In this document: in pieces, positions 37,282 to 45,855 of the stretch
Position numbering within the stretch: position 1 is the first letter of the stretch
How the letters are laid out: the number at the start of each line of letters is the position of its first letter
Assembly: GCF_003967555.1 (NCBI RefSeq)
Contig: NZ_BIFS01000002.1
Location: forward strand, 248,001-312,000
Direction of reading: 5' to 3'
Source of the DNA: Dictyobacter kobayashii
GTDB taxonomy: Bacteria > Chloroflexota > Ktedonobacteria > Ktedonobacterales > Ktedonobacteraceae
Length of the DNA: 64,000 nt
Notes under the pieces: generated by a model
Databases searched by the model: none
Told to the model about the DNA's origin: nothing
The model's input: only the letters and a program-made list of their open reading frames with translations
Position numbers and translations under genes: made by a program

Positions 37282-38118
37282 ATGAAGAAAAGCATATTTC
37301 AATCACTCACCCGCTCCGGAATTCTGGCGATCCTGATCATCCTGACCGTTGCCGCCATCTACCCGCTCCTCTTTATGCTCTTGACCAGTTTCAAAACGAC
37401 GACCGAATATACCAGCAACCCGGTGGGCCTGCCGCAGAGCTTTGGCTATCTGGATAACTTCATCGCCATGTTCAGCAACCTGAATATGCTGCAATTGCTC
37501 TTGAATACCATCGGGTATATCGTGCTGGCGATGATCCTCTCTCTGCTCGTTTTTATTCCGGCCTCTTTCACACTGGCCAAGTTACGCTTCCCATTTCGGC
37601 GTGTCTTCTTCATGCTGATCGTGACCAGCCTGATCATTCCGGGGATGACCTTCATCATCCCCAACTATCTGTCGATGGCCCATCTCGGTCTTGTCGATAA
37701 CTTTCTCTCGGTGGTCTTACTCTGGGCGGCGACCAGCATCCCCGGATCGGTCTTCCTGCTGACCTCGCTGATGCGCGGGCTACCTGGTGAGGTTCTGGAA
37801 GCCACCAGAGTCGATGGGGCCAACTATTTCCATCAGTTGATACGCGTGGTGGTCCCGATGAGTGTCTCTGGCATTATGACCATCAGTATTTTTAACGTGA
37901 CCGCATGGTGGAATGATCTGCTGACGCCGCTCCTCTTTTTGCAGACCGATGGCAAGCAGACCGTTACCGCGGCGATCGCGACCATTGGCAGTCGCTACGC
38001 GACGGATTACCCGTTGCTGATGACCAGCTTATTAATGGCGTCGATCTTTCCCATTCTCCTCTACATATTCCTGCAGGGCTATATCAGGAAAGGCATGGTG
38101 ATTGGAGCCATCAAATAG
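37282..38118 (+). CDS. Sugar ABC transporter permease, MalG type
   Basis: 278 residues, six membrane helices, EAA loop 'EATRVDGANYFHQLIRVVVP'. AAAGGAGG precedes ATG 37282. Partner of the MalF-type permease just upstream. No ATPase gene follows, unlike the operon at 13328-27411, so the complex must borrow an ATPase encoded elsewhere. Confidence 0.93.
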   Translation: MKKSIFQSLTRSGILAILIILTVAAIYPLLFMLLTSFKTTTEYTSNPVGLPQSFGYLDNFIAMFSNLNMLQLLLNTIGYIVLAMILSLLVFIPASFTLAKLRFPFRRVFFMLIVTSLIIPGMTFIIPNYLSMAHLGLVDNFLSVVLLWAATSIPGSVFLLTSLMRGLPGEVLEATRVDGANYFHQLIRVVVPMSVSGIMTISIFNVTAWWNDLLTPLLFLQTDGKQTVTAAIATIGSRYATDYPLLMTSLLMASIFPILLYIFLQGYIRKGMVIGAIK

Positions 38119-38203
38119 ATCGATGTCGGCACGGCCCTGGTGTATCTTATGAAGGTGATCAGGGAAAAGAAGCACATACATATGGAAAGTAGGAACACGG
38201 ATC

Positions 38204-39964
38204 TTGGAAACACGACCCACACACGCGCAGAAAGCAGTGATACAGCTACGCAGTCAGGAGTGGTTTGAAGGCAGAGATGAGCTCGGGCTGCAGAGTCGAT
38301 CGGTCCTGCGCTCCCTGGGCTGGAGCAGGGAATTTTTTACCGGCAAGCCCGTGATCGGGATTGCCAATTCCTGGAGCGAGCTCAATAACTGCAATAGCGG
38401 ACTCAAAGCGGTGGCCGAGGCAGTTAAGCGCAGCGTGATCGCGGCCGGGGGGCTCCCTCTGGAGTTCAATACCATGTCACTGGGTGAGGAACTCATGAAG
38501 CCCAGCGCCATGCTCTACCGCAACTTACTGGCCATGGAATTAGAAGAAACGCTGCGCGCCTATCCAATCGACGGCGTCGTCCTGCTGACTGGGTGCGATA
38601 AAATCACGCCCGCTCAACTGATGGGTGCCGCCAGCGCCAACCTTCCGGCGATCCAGGTCTGCGCTGGCCCTCGCATAGCAGGGCGCTGGCGAGGCCACGA
38701 GATCGCATCGGGCACAGAGCTCTGGCATTATCTGGATAAATATCGCACGGGAGGGATTACCGAACAGGACTGGCAGGAGTTGGAGGAGCATTATGCCTGC
38801 GGCATCGGGACCTGTAATACGATGGGAACCGCTTCAACGATGACGGTTCTCTCAGAAGCCCTGGGCATGATGCTTCCAGGCACCGCCACCATCGCCGCCA
38901 CAGACACCCGGCGGCTAGCAGCGGCGGAAGCCAGCGGGCGGCGTATTGTCGAACTGGTGCAGCAGGATCTACGGCCGGCACAGATCATGACACGCGCAGC
39001 CTTTGAAAACGCGTTGCGAGTCTACACATCCATTGGCGGCTCAACCAACGCGGTCATTCACCTGATTGCCATCGCGAAACGACTGAGGGTCCCGCTCACC
39101 CTCGATGATTTCGATACCTTCGCCCGAACAACCCCGATGCTTCTCAATGTACAGCCGTCCGGAGCAAAGCTCTTGCACGACTTTGATGCCGCCGGCGGGA
39201 TGCCCGCATTGATGCACGAGATCCGGGATCTGCTTCACCTGGAGTGCCTGACCGTCACAGGTCAGGCACTCCAGGAAACGGTAGATGCAGTATCCTACCG
39301 GGATGCCGCGGTGATCTTCTCCCGGCATGAGCCGCTCGCCCCCTCAGGATCGATCGCTGTACTGCGCGGAAACCTGGCACCACGTGGAGCGGTAATCCGC
39401 ACCACCACGGCGTCAGCACAGTTGAAGCAGCACAGTGGTCCGGCACTCGTCTTCGAGAACTATACCGATCTGCTGGCCCGCATCGATCGTCCCGACCTAC
39501 CGGTCGATGCCAATTCTGTTCTCGTACTGCGCAACGCTGGTGCGGTAGGCGTTCCAGGACTCCCCGAGTGGGGTTCTATCCCCATTCCCGAAAAACTGTT
39601 ACGCCAGGGGGTACAGGACATGGTTCGCATCAGCGACTCGCGCATGAGCGGAACCAGTTCTGGTACCGTCGTCCTGCATGTCACACCAGAGGCAGCCATT
39701 GGAGGTCCACTGGCCCTGGTACAAGATGGAGACATCATCGAGTTGGATATTGAACAACGCACGCTCACCCTTCATGTCTCAGAGGAAGAATTACAGCGGC
39801 GACGGAGCGACTGGATGCCACCCCGGCAGATGCACGGTCGAGGGTATCCCCGCCTCTACGCAGAACATGTCCTGCAACCAGATGAGGGATGCGATTTCGA
39901 TTTTCTCCTCCCTCAGTCTGAAGCAGATCTCGCCTTCCAACCACCCATTGTTGGTCGATCGTAA
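38204..39964 (+). CDS. IlvD/Edd family dehydratase (dihydroxy-acid or sugar-acid dehydratase)
   Basis: 586 residues. Iron-sulphur and active-site signatures: 'NSWSELNNCNSG' (first Cys), 'LLTGCDKITPAQLMGA' (second Cys), 'CGIGTCNTMGTASTMT' (third Cys), 'SIGGSTNAVIHLIAIA' and 'RISDSRMSGTSSGTVVLHV'. The family removes water from 2,3-dihydroxy acids or from aldonic acids such as xylonate and gluconate. The end of a sugar-import operon favours a sugar-acid dehydratase over branched-chain amino acid synthesis. The start is TTG 38204, with AGGAA ten bases upstream; no in-frame ATG is available. A very strong hairpin follows the stop. Confidence 0.9.
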   Translation: METRPTHAQKAVIQLRSQEWFEGRDELGLQSRSVLRSLGWSREFFTGKPVIGIANSWSELNNCNSGLKAVAEAVKRSVIAAGGLPLEFNTMSLGEELMKPSAMLYRNLLAMELEETLRAYPIDGVVLLTGCDKITPAQLMGAASANLPAIQVCAGPRIAGRWRGHEIASGTELWHYLDKYRTGGITEQDWQELEEHYACGIGTCNTMGTASTMTVLSEALGMMLPGTATIAATDTRRLAAAEASGRRIVELVQQDLRPAQIMTRAAFENALRVYTSIGGSTNAVIHLIAIAKRLRVPLTLDDFDTFARTTPMLLNVQPSGAKLLHDFDAAGGMPALMHEIRDLLHLECLTVTGQALQETVDAVSYRDAAVIFSRHEPLAPSGSIAVLRGNLAPRGAVIRTTTASAQLKQHSGPALVFENYTDLLARIDRPDLPVDANSVLVLRNAGAVGVPGLPEWGSIPIPEKLLRQGVQDMVRISDSRMSGTSSGTVVLHVTPEAAIGGPLALVQDGDIIELDIEQRTLTLHVSEEELQRRRSDWMPPRQMHGRGYPRLYAEHVLQPDEGCDFDFLLPQSEADLAFQPPIVGRS

Positions 39965-39972
39965 ACATCACT

Positions 39973-40030
39973 CTACGTTGAGGAAATGATACAGAAGAAG
40001 GTCTTCTTCTGTATCATTTCCTCAATGTAG
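39973..40030 (+). terminator. Long-stem terminator after the dehydratase operon
   Basis: Arms 39973-40000 and 40003-40030 form a ~28-bp stem with only one non-pairing position (CTACGTTGAGGAAATGATAC on the left) and a tiny loop. It ends the plus-strand uronate-type operon. Confidence 0.75.
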
Positions 40031-40414
40031 CAGGCAAGAACTATCACACATTGACAAGAATAAATATTGACACATTAGAACAGGGAAGGGATCTCCTTCC
40101 GTTTGCAACTCGGATCGAGTCCGTTCACAGAAACCACATGTCCTTGAATCACCTCCTCCGACCACAACTCCTCCAAGGTTGCCTGCAGACAGAACAAATA
40201 TACTGATTATGAATACCAAGCAATTCACCTGTATTTCAATACAAATCTCTTCTGACTGCTGCCCTATAAGCGTTTTACAGCATCATATGTCCTCGTTTAT
40301 ATAGATAACAAGCGCCATTCCAGCCACGTACTGATCACATTGAATGCGCCTTTTTCTCAGGACAGTCGTAAACCAAGAATAGTGCCACTTGCATAAATCA
40401 ATCCGTTCGTTCTC
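40031..40414. other. Gene-free stretch between convergent operons
   Basis: About 380 bases, AT-rich, with stops in all frames and no coding pattern I can support. It separates the dehydratase terminator from the rhamnulokinase relic and may mark the deletion that removed most of that gene or the sequence after it. Confidence 0.4.
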
Positions 40415-40618
40415 TCAAAGACAACCAGGCAGCCGGCGGAAATGTTCAGCGGCATCGCTCCATACTGCATGTTGAGCCAATTGTGGCCCAAAGCGATGAG
40501 TAGAGGCGCACCGGACCACGGCACGTACATCGGCCAGGCTTTGCAGGTCACTCAGGCCCACCAACTGCAGCCGTGCATTGCCATAGGCGGTCGCCTCATA
40601 ATAACTGTCCAGTTCCTC
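40415..40618 (-). pseudogene. rhaB: C-terminal relic of a rhamnulokinase-like FGGY kinase
   Basis: Minus-strand codons from 40618 to the TGA at 40415 encode 67 residues: 'EATAYGNARLQLVGLSDLQS' then 'LADVRAVVR', 'RFGPQ' and a Trp-containing tail. This matches the end of rhamnulokinases (the usual 'EATAxGNxLxQxxALG-x-I-x-x-L-x-E-A-R' pattern). No start codon, ribosome site or ATP-binding part exists upstream: the fragment begins three bases after the stop of the aldolase/dehydrogenase gene. An internal deletion has removed the first ~85 percent of the kinase gene. If no other copy exists, L-rhamnulose could not be phosphorylated by this operon. Confidence 0.7.
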
Positions 40619-40620
40619 TC

Positions 40621-42711
40621 TTAGCGTGGATAGGCGGCGGCGATGCCTCCATCGACATTGAGAATGTTGCCAGTACTCTTGCTTGAGCGCGTTAACGAGG
40701 CAAAAAACGCCACCGCTTCAGCGATATCCTCGGGCAAAATGTTCACGCCAAGCGTCGTACGTTTGCGATACACCTCATCCAGTTGATCAGGTGCCACACC
40801 ATAAGTGACTGCACGTCCCTTGCGCCAGGAACTATCCCAGATACGTGAGCCTGACAGAACGGCGTCTGGATTGACCGTGTTGACGCGAATTTTGAACTGA
40901 CCGCCTTCCTCTGCCAGGCAGCGTGCCAGATGGGACTCAGCAGCCTTGGCGGTTGAATAAGCTGCAGCATTTTTCCCAGCCACAAGCGCATTCTTACTGG
41001 CAATAAAGACCAGATTGCCACCGCGCCCCTGGACTTGTAAAAGCTGGAAAGCAGCTCGTGCAACCAGAAAATAGCCGGTGGCCAGCACATTCCAGTTCTT
41101 GTTCCACATAGCCAGGCTGGTCTCAGTAATTGGTGCGCTGGAGGCCAGGCCAGCATTGTTGACAACGATATCGATGCCACCGAACGCTAATGCGGCCTGC
41201 GTAAAGGCTGTGTCCACGCTCTCCTCGTTTGTCACATCCATCTTGAGGGCGATTGCGCGTCCTGCTCCATATTGCTGATTGAGAGCGTTTGCCAGTTTTT
41301 CAGCGCTTACCAGATCAATATCAGTAACAACGAGATGTGCACCATCCAGTGCAACTCTACGGCAGATAGCTGAGCCGATGCCCCCACCTGCTCCGGTGAC
41401 CAGTACCACGTGTCGCGCAAATTCGCGATCAGGAGGCGCTAACTTGAGCTTATATTGCTCCAGCGGCCAGTACTCAACTGCATAGCTTTCAGCATTCGAG
41501 AGGGATATGAAACCGCCGCAAGCCTCTGCACCGCGCATCACCGCAATGGCGCGGTGATAGAGTTGTGACGAGATATCCGCTCGCGTCATATCTTTTCCAG
41601 TAGTAAACATACCCACGCCAGGGATCAGGATCACGCGAGGGTGTGGATCACTTGCAGCATCAGCCTCGCGAAATACGGGCGTGGATGCATCTGGATCAAG
41701 ATCCTGAGCCCGATGCGCTTCCAGATATGCCTGATAGCGAGCCACGTAGGTCGCAATGCCAATGTGCACCGCTTCAGAGAGCGCCTCACTGCCCTGTTCA
41801 GGCGTCCACTCAACCAGCAAGGGCCAGGGCTTGGTATGCACCAGATGATCTGGGCAGGCCGCACCAATGCTCGTCAAACGTGATGCATCGTTGCTGGAGA
41901 CAAAGGAGAGCACCGCTTCGTCGTCTTCAAAGCGTAGAATCTGGGGTTTGTCAGTTGAGATCAGTCCGCGCAGCACTGGCGCTATCTGTGCGGCAACGCT
42001 GTGGCGCTCTTCCTGTGGAAGCACAGGAACACGCAAGCCACCAAAAAAAGCGTGATTCGTCTGTTGGATGCGTCCTTCAACAAAGTCACGCGCCCGAGCA
42101 ATTGTGGCACAGGTTGAGGTGTAGCACTCTTCGTCTGTCTTGCCCCAGGTGATCAAACCATGCCTGGCAAGAAGGACAAGCCTGGCCTCGGGTTTTGCCC
42201 GCACAGCCAGGGCCACCTCGCGGGCCAGCCCGAAGCCAGGGCGGCGATAGGGTAACCACAGCAGGTCCTCGCCGAAACATTCGCGAGCTAGCTGCTCCCC
42301 ATTAGAGGCGCAAGCAAAATAATTCGTGGCGTCAGCGTGAGTGTGATCGATATGGGTAAAAGGCAAGAAAGCGTGTAAAAGCGTCTCAATAGAAGGACGG
42401 GGACGGCCTGGATCAAAGAAACAGTGTCCCAGGTAAGTTACCATCTCGGCATCGCTCATCTGCTCGCGCTCCAGCAGGGGGAGGAGATCGTCCAGGTACA
42501 GACCGGTAAAAGACTCCTCAGTACAGGTTGCCAGATCAGAGCCCGAGCCCTTAACCCATAGCACACGCGCAACTCGACCACGAAAATCATATTCTTCTGC
42601 TTTGGCAGAGGTATTGCCTCCACCCCAGTTGCAGACAGAGCGATCAGCGCCCAGGTGGCGCGAACGCTCGACAAGTTGTTTCAAAGCGGGTGAAGAAAGC
42701 ACAGATGCCAT
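40621..42711 (-). CDS. Bifunctional rhamnulose-1-phosphate aldolase / short-chain dehydrogenase
   Basis: 696 residues. N-terminal ~1-400: class II aldolase/adducin fold with zinc-binding histidines in 'HIDHTHADATNYF' and 'LLARHGLITWGKT'. C-terminal ~430-696: SDR domain with 'LVTGAGGGIGSAICRR', 'NNAGLAS', Ser in 'FIASKNA', Y-x-x-x-K in 'AYSTAKAA'. This is the known RhaE-type fusion that cleaves L-rhamnulose-1-phosphate to DHAP and L-lactaldehyde and then oxidises lactaldehyde. Lies between rhaI and the kinase relic in one operon. The ribosome site before ATG 42711 is weak (GGAT). Confidence 0.9.
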   Translation of the reverse strand: MASVLSSPALKQLVERSRHLGADRSVCNWGGGNTSAKAEEYDFRGRVARVLWVKGSGSDLATCTEESFTGLYLDDLLPLLEREQMSDAEMVTYLGHCFFDPGRPRPSIETLLHAFLPFTHIDHTHADATNYFACASNGEQLARECFGEDLLWLPYRRPGFGLAREVALAVRAKPEARLVLLARHGLITWGKTDEECYTSTCATIARARDFVEGRIQQTNHAFFGGLRVPVLPQEERHSVAAQIAPVLRGLISTDKPQILRFEDDEAVLSFVSSNDASRLTSIGAACPDHLVHTKPWPLLVEWTPEQGSEALSEAVHIGIATYVARYQAYLEAHRAQDLDPDASTPVFREADAASDPHPRVILIPGVGMFTTGKDMTRADISSQLYHRAIAVMRGAEACGGFISLSNAESYAVEYWPLEQYKLKLAPPDREFARHVVLVTGAGGGIGSAICRRVALDGAHLVVTDIDLVSAEKLANALNQQYGAGRAIALKMDVTNEESVDTAFTQAALAFGGIDIVVNNAGLASSAPITETSLAMWNKNWNVLATGYFLVARAAFQLLQVQGRGGNLVFIASKNALVAGKNAAAYSTAKAAESHLARCLAEEGGQFKIRVNTVNPDAVLSGSRIWDSSWRKGRAVTYGVAPDQLDEVYRKRTTLGVNILPEDIAEAVAFFASLTRSSKSTGNILNVDGGIAAAYPR

Positions 42712-42785
42712 TATTATAAATCCTTTGCTATTTTCAGATCACAAAAATAAAAAAACCTTATTTTTGCAACAAGAAGAGCGATTGC

Positions 42786-44009
42786 TTACATTCCGAGGTA
42801 GCCACTTGTGATTTCGTCTGTTATACGCTCACTTGCTACTCGCTCAGCATAACCACTGGTACGGAAGGCGGTAATGGGGTCGGGTGCACGCCCCTGACGC
42901 ATACGAACTTCAGCGAGCAAAGAGCGTACATCGGTCTCGTAAGCCGCCTGAAGTACGCGATACGCTCCCAACACATCGCCGCTCTCCTGGGCCCCATGCA
43001 GTGCGATGCGATCGACCAGCAGAGCCTTTGCATATGCGGTCTGGATATGCATGACGCTTTGAATCATTGCTTCAATCTTTGGCTCTATATTATGAGATTG
43101 ATCGATCATATAGGTGATGCGACCTCCATTTGTGTTGTCCTCATGCTGTGCACCAATGATCTCGTTGAAGATACAGAAGAGTTCAAAGGGATTAAGTGAA
43201 CCAGCAATCAGATCATCATCCGCGTACTTGCGATCATTAAAATGGAAACCTCCCAGACGCTTCTCATCTAGCAATTGAGCGACAATCTGTGCGATATTGG
43301 TTCCTTGAGGATGATGACCGGTATCTACAAGCACTTCGGCTTGGGGCCCCAACTTCTGTGCCAGAAGCAATGCTGTTCCCCAGTCAGGTAGATCAGTCGA
43401 GTAAAAAGCTGGCTCAAAAAATTTATACTCAATCAGAAGACGCATCGTCTCAGGGAAGGCTGCGTAGATAGCTTGTAGCGAGTCAAGCAGACGATGGCGG
43501 CGTTTGCGCAGATCATCCTGACCAGGATAGTTAGTACCATCTGCCAACCAGAGGCTGATCACGTCTGAGCCAGTGGCTTGCGCAATCTGTACGCAGGAGA
43601 GCACATGCTCAACTGCCTGATTGCGCACCTGCTGATCAAAGTGACAGAGGCTACCAGAACGGTAAGCATTGTCCTGGAAAAGGTTGGGGTTGATCGCGCC
43701 TAGCTGTAAGCCTAGCTGCTCGGCATACGCCTTGATTTCCGGCCAATCAGCCACTTGATCCCAGGGAATATGGAGCGCCACCTTTGGACAACAACCAGTT
43801 ACATGCTGAACCTGGGCCGCATCTGCCAGCTTCTCGCGCAGGTTGCGGGCTGCACCAGGCCAGCGGAAAACATGAAAGCGTGTCCCCGAATTCCCGTAGC
43901 CCCATGAGGGAGTTTCGATGGAGAACGCCTGGATATGCATAATAACGTGCTCAATGTCGGTACTTTGCGCGTCCAACATCGCACGCAGTTGATCAAAGAG
44001 TTCGGCCAT
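42786..44009 (-). CDS. rhaI: L-rhamnose isomerase (RhaI type)
   Basis: 407 residues from ATG 44009, chosen for GAGGT nine bases upstream; the frame is open to 44033. TIM-barrel sugar isomerase: 'SWGYGNSGTRFHVF', 'LWLADGTNYPGQDDLRKR', 'LIEYKFFEPAFYSTD', 'VLVDTGHHPQGTNI', 'GGFHFNDRKYADDDL', which carry the metal-binding Glu, Asp and His residues of the L-rhamnose isomerase (Pseudomonas stutzeri) type. Converts L-rhamnose to L-rhamnulose. First gene of the rha operon, downstream of two LacI operators. Confidence 0.92.
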   Translation of the reverse strand: MAELFDQLRAMLDAQSTDIEHVIMHIQAFSIETPSWGYGNSGTRFHVFRWPGAARNLREKLADAAQVQHVTGCCPKVALHIPWDQVADWPEIKAYAEQLGLQLGAINPNLFQDNAYRSGSLCHFDQQVRNQAVEHVLSCVQIAQATGSDVISLWLADGTNYPGQDDLRKRRHRLLDSLQAIYAAFPETMRLLIEYKFFEPAFYSTDLPDWGTALLLAQKLGPQAEVLVDTGHHPQGTNIAQIVAQLLDEKRLGGFHFNDRKYADDDLIAGSLNPFELFCIFNEIIGAQHEDNTNGGRITYMIDQSHNIEPKIEAMIQSVMHIQTAYAKALLVDRIALHGAQESGDVLGAYRVLQAAYETDVRSLLAEVRMRQGRAPDPITAFRTSGYAERVASERITDEITSGYLGM

Positions 44010-44067
44010 AGCTTTGCACCTCTTTTGGATCATTCAGATACTCTGTACCTTCAATGACAAAAGCGTA

Positions 44068-44127
44068 TGAAACGTTTCAATTGAAACGTTTCAATTGAGT
44101 ATAGGAGATCAAAAGCCATCCTGTCAA
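44068..44127 (-). promoter_or_regulatory. rha operon promoter with two LacI operators
   Basis: Minus strand: TTGACA (44127-44122), 18 bp, TATACT (44103-44098), followed by two copies of the perfect palindrome TGAAACGTTTCA (44093-44082 and 44079-44068), only two bases apart. Binding of the LacI protein here would block transcription of rhaI. Confidence 0.85.
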
Positions 44128-44148
44128 GGGTCTAAATAAGCGGGCCTC

Positions 44149-44202
44149 TTCACGATTACCAGTCCAACTGCTATACTACAGGACAGAGTATGAAACGTTT
44201 CA
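44149..44202 (+). promoter_or_regulatory. lacI-type regulator promoter with one operator
   Basis: Plus strand: TTCACG (44149-44154), 17 bp, TATACT (44172-44177), and the same operator TGAAACGTTTCA at 44191-44202. Indicates autoregulation by the divergent LacI protein. Confidence 0.78.
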
Positions 44203-44265
44203 CTTATCCTTTGCTCTGAAAGATGAGACAGGATGAGCGTCGGGAAGGGCTTGGAAGAGGAAAAG

Positions 44266-45271
44266 ATGGCAAGTATTCGAGAAGTTGCTGAGAAGGCGGG
44301 AGTTTCATTGGGGACTGTCTCTAATGTATTAAATCGCCCGGATCGGGTTGCGGAGGCGACCCGTCTGCGTGTGCAGGCAGTGATTGATGAACTAGGATTT
44401 GTGCGCAACGCTTCGGCGCATCAATTGCGGGCTGGTGGGAGCCGTTATCTGGGCCTGGTGGTACTGGACGTAACCAATCCTTTTTTTTACTGAGGTGGCG
44501 CGTGGTGTGGAGGATGCCGCAAATGAGGCTGGCTACATCGTCATTCTCTGTAATTCAGATGGTTCACTGGAAAAAGAGCATCGCTATCTCCATATACTTG
44601 AAGAACAGCGTACGGCTGGTATTTTGATTACGCCTGCCAGCAATGATCTGAGTTATCTTCAGCGTCTCGCGCAACAAGAGATTGCCGTTGTGCTGCTGGA
44701 TCGAACCGATCAGGAGCACAGTCTCTGTTCAGTTGCCGTCGATAATCAGCAAGGAGGAAAGCTGGCCACCAACCATCTATTGGTATCAGGTCATCGCAGG
44801 ATCGCCTTTGTGCATGGCTCTCTTAGTATTCGACAGTGCGAAGAGCGGCGCGAGGGAATGTACCAGGCGATCAATGCAGCTGGTCTTGATCCTGAGCAGG
44901 TGGTGATTGAGATTCCGGTAGCGGATCAGAATGTGCTGGCTGGTGAACAGTGTGTAGAAATGTTGTTGCAGGGGGAACGTAAGGCTACGGCAATTTTCTG
45001 TGCTAATGATCAACTGGCCCTTGGAGTTATGCGTGGACTGCTGCAGCGTGGGGTACGGGTTCCCGACGAGATGGCGCTGATTGGCTATGATGACGTCGAG
45101 TTTGCCAGTGCCCTTTCTCCCTCGCTCTCCTCTATTCGCCAACCCAAATATCTCCTGGGGCGTACAGCCACCGAGCTGCTTTTCAAGGAGCTGGGAGGCC
45201 ATAGAGAGCACCAACATCAACAGATCGTCTATCAACCCGATCTCATTGTACGTTCCTCCTCTCTACAGTGA
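44266..45271 (+). pseudogene. LacI family repressor of the rha operon, one frameshift
   Basis: ATG 44266 (AGAGGAAAAG upstream) begins MASIREVAEKAGVSLGTVSN, a canonical LacI helix-turn-helix plus hinge ('HQLRAGGSRYLGLVVLDVTNPFF'). The frame then breaks in the T8 run 44481-44488: with seven T it would read N-P-F-F-T-E-V-A-R-G and continue into the second frame, which holds the whole sugar-binding domain ('CSVAVDNQQGGKLATNHLL', 'AIFCANDQLALGVMRGL', 'IGYDDVEFA') to 45271. The joined protein (~334 residues) has normal length. The operator motif fits a LacI regulator with this recognition helix class. A real mutation would make the rha operon constitutive. Confidence 0.82.
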
Positions 45272-45331
45272 GGGACATTTTTTACCTCTGATTCTAAATA
45301 TAGGTCATAATACATAAAGAACTGAGGAACC

Positions 45332-45565
45332 ATGAACAGCCATGCCCTTCTGGCGACGCTTATCTGTCCCAATCCACTGTGTCGGCATCAGCAGAGCATC
45401 ATGATGCCTACCACGTTCTGCCAATTATTCTATACCTGTGATGCGCGTTCCATGACGCATGCCCGTAAACAGGGAGACTGCTGTGTATTTTGTTCCTATG
45501 CGGATAAGCCGTGTCCTTCCTCCATACAAGCAGGGAGAACGTGCTGCCCTCCCAGGTCTTTCTGA
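45332..45565 (+). CDS. GDCCVxC-domain small cysteine-rich protein
   Basis: 77 residues with the diagnostic core 'GDCCVFCSYADKPCP' and an upstream 'MPTTFCQLFYTC', matching the small GDCCVxC (seleno)protein family, known in many bacteria near metal or mobile-element genes and of unproven function; a metal- or thiol-binding role is usual to suggest. The N-terminal Cys pair (C-P-N-P-L-C) is more widely spaced than the usual C-x-x-C, and the second Cys after 'FYTC' is missing. Ribosome site GAGGAAC precedes ATG 45332. It lies between the rha regulator and the transposase-recombinase gene. Confidence 0.7.
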   Translation: MNSHALLATLICPNPLCRHQQSIMMPTTFCQLFYTCDARSMTHARKQGDCCVFCSYADKPCPSSIQAGRTCCPPRSF

Positions 45566-45855
45566 TCTATACAAGGATGAGAAGTCGTCGCCTGTGGCTT
45601 GTATCAAGGACGTAGCATTGCTCGTACGCGAAAGTTGATGCGTGCGTGGTGAGGTCAAGCGAGGTTGCACATCACGAACGCGGACGTACACGATGCGACA
45701 AATAGATTGATTGAGACAAGCAAAGCATGGAGAGGTCCGATTCCTGCCCCAATGCCACGATGGCTGTCTCAGAAAAACAGTTCCCGCAATCAACACCAGC
45801 CGAAAAGAACCATGTTCCCATAATTCTTTCGCTTCCTGTGCTCTTTTACGATAAC

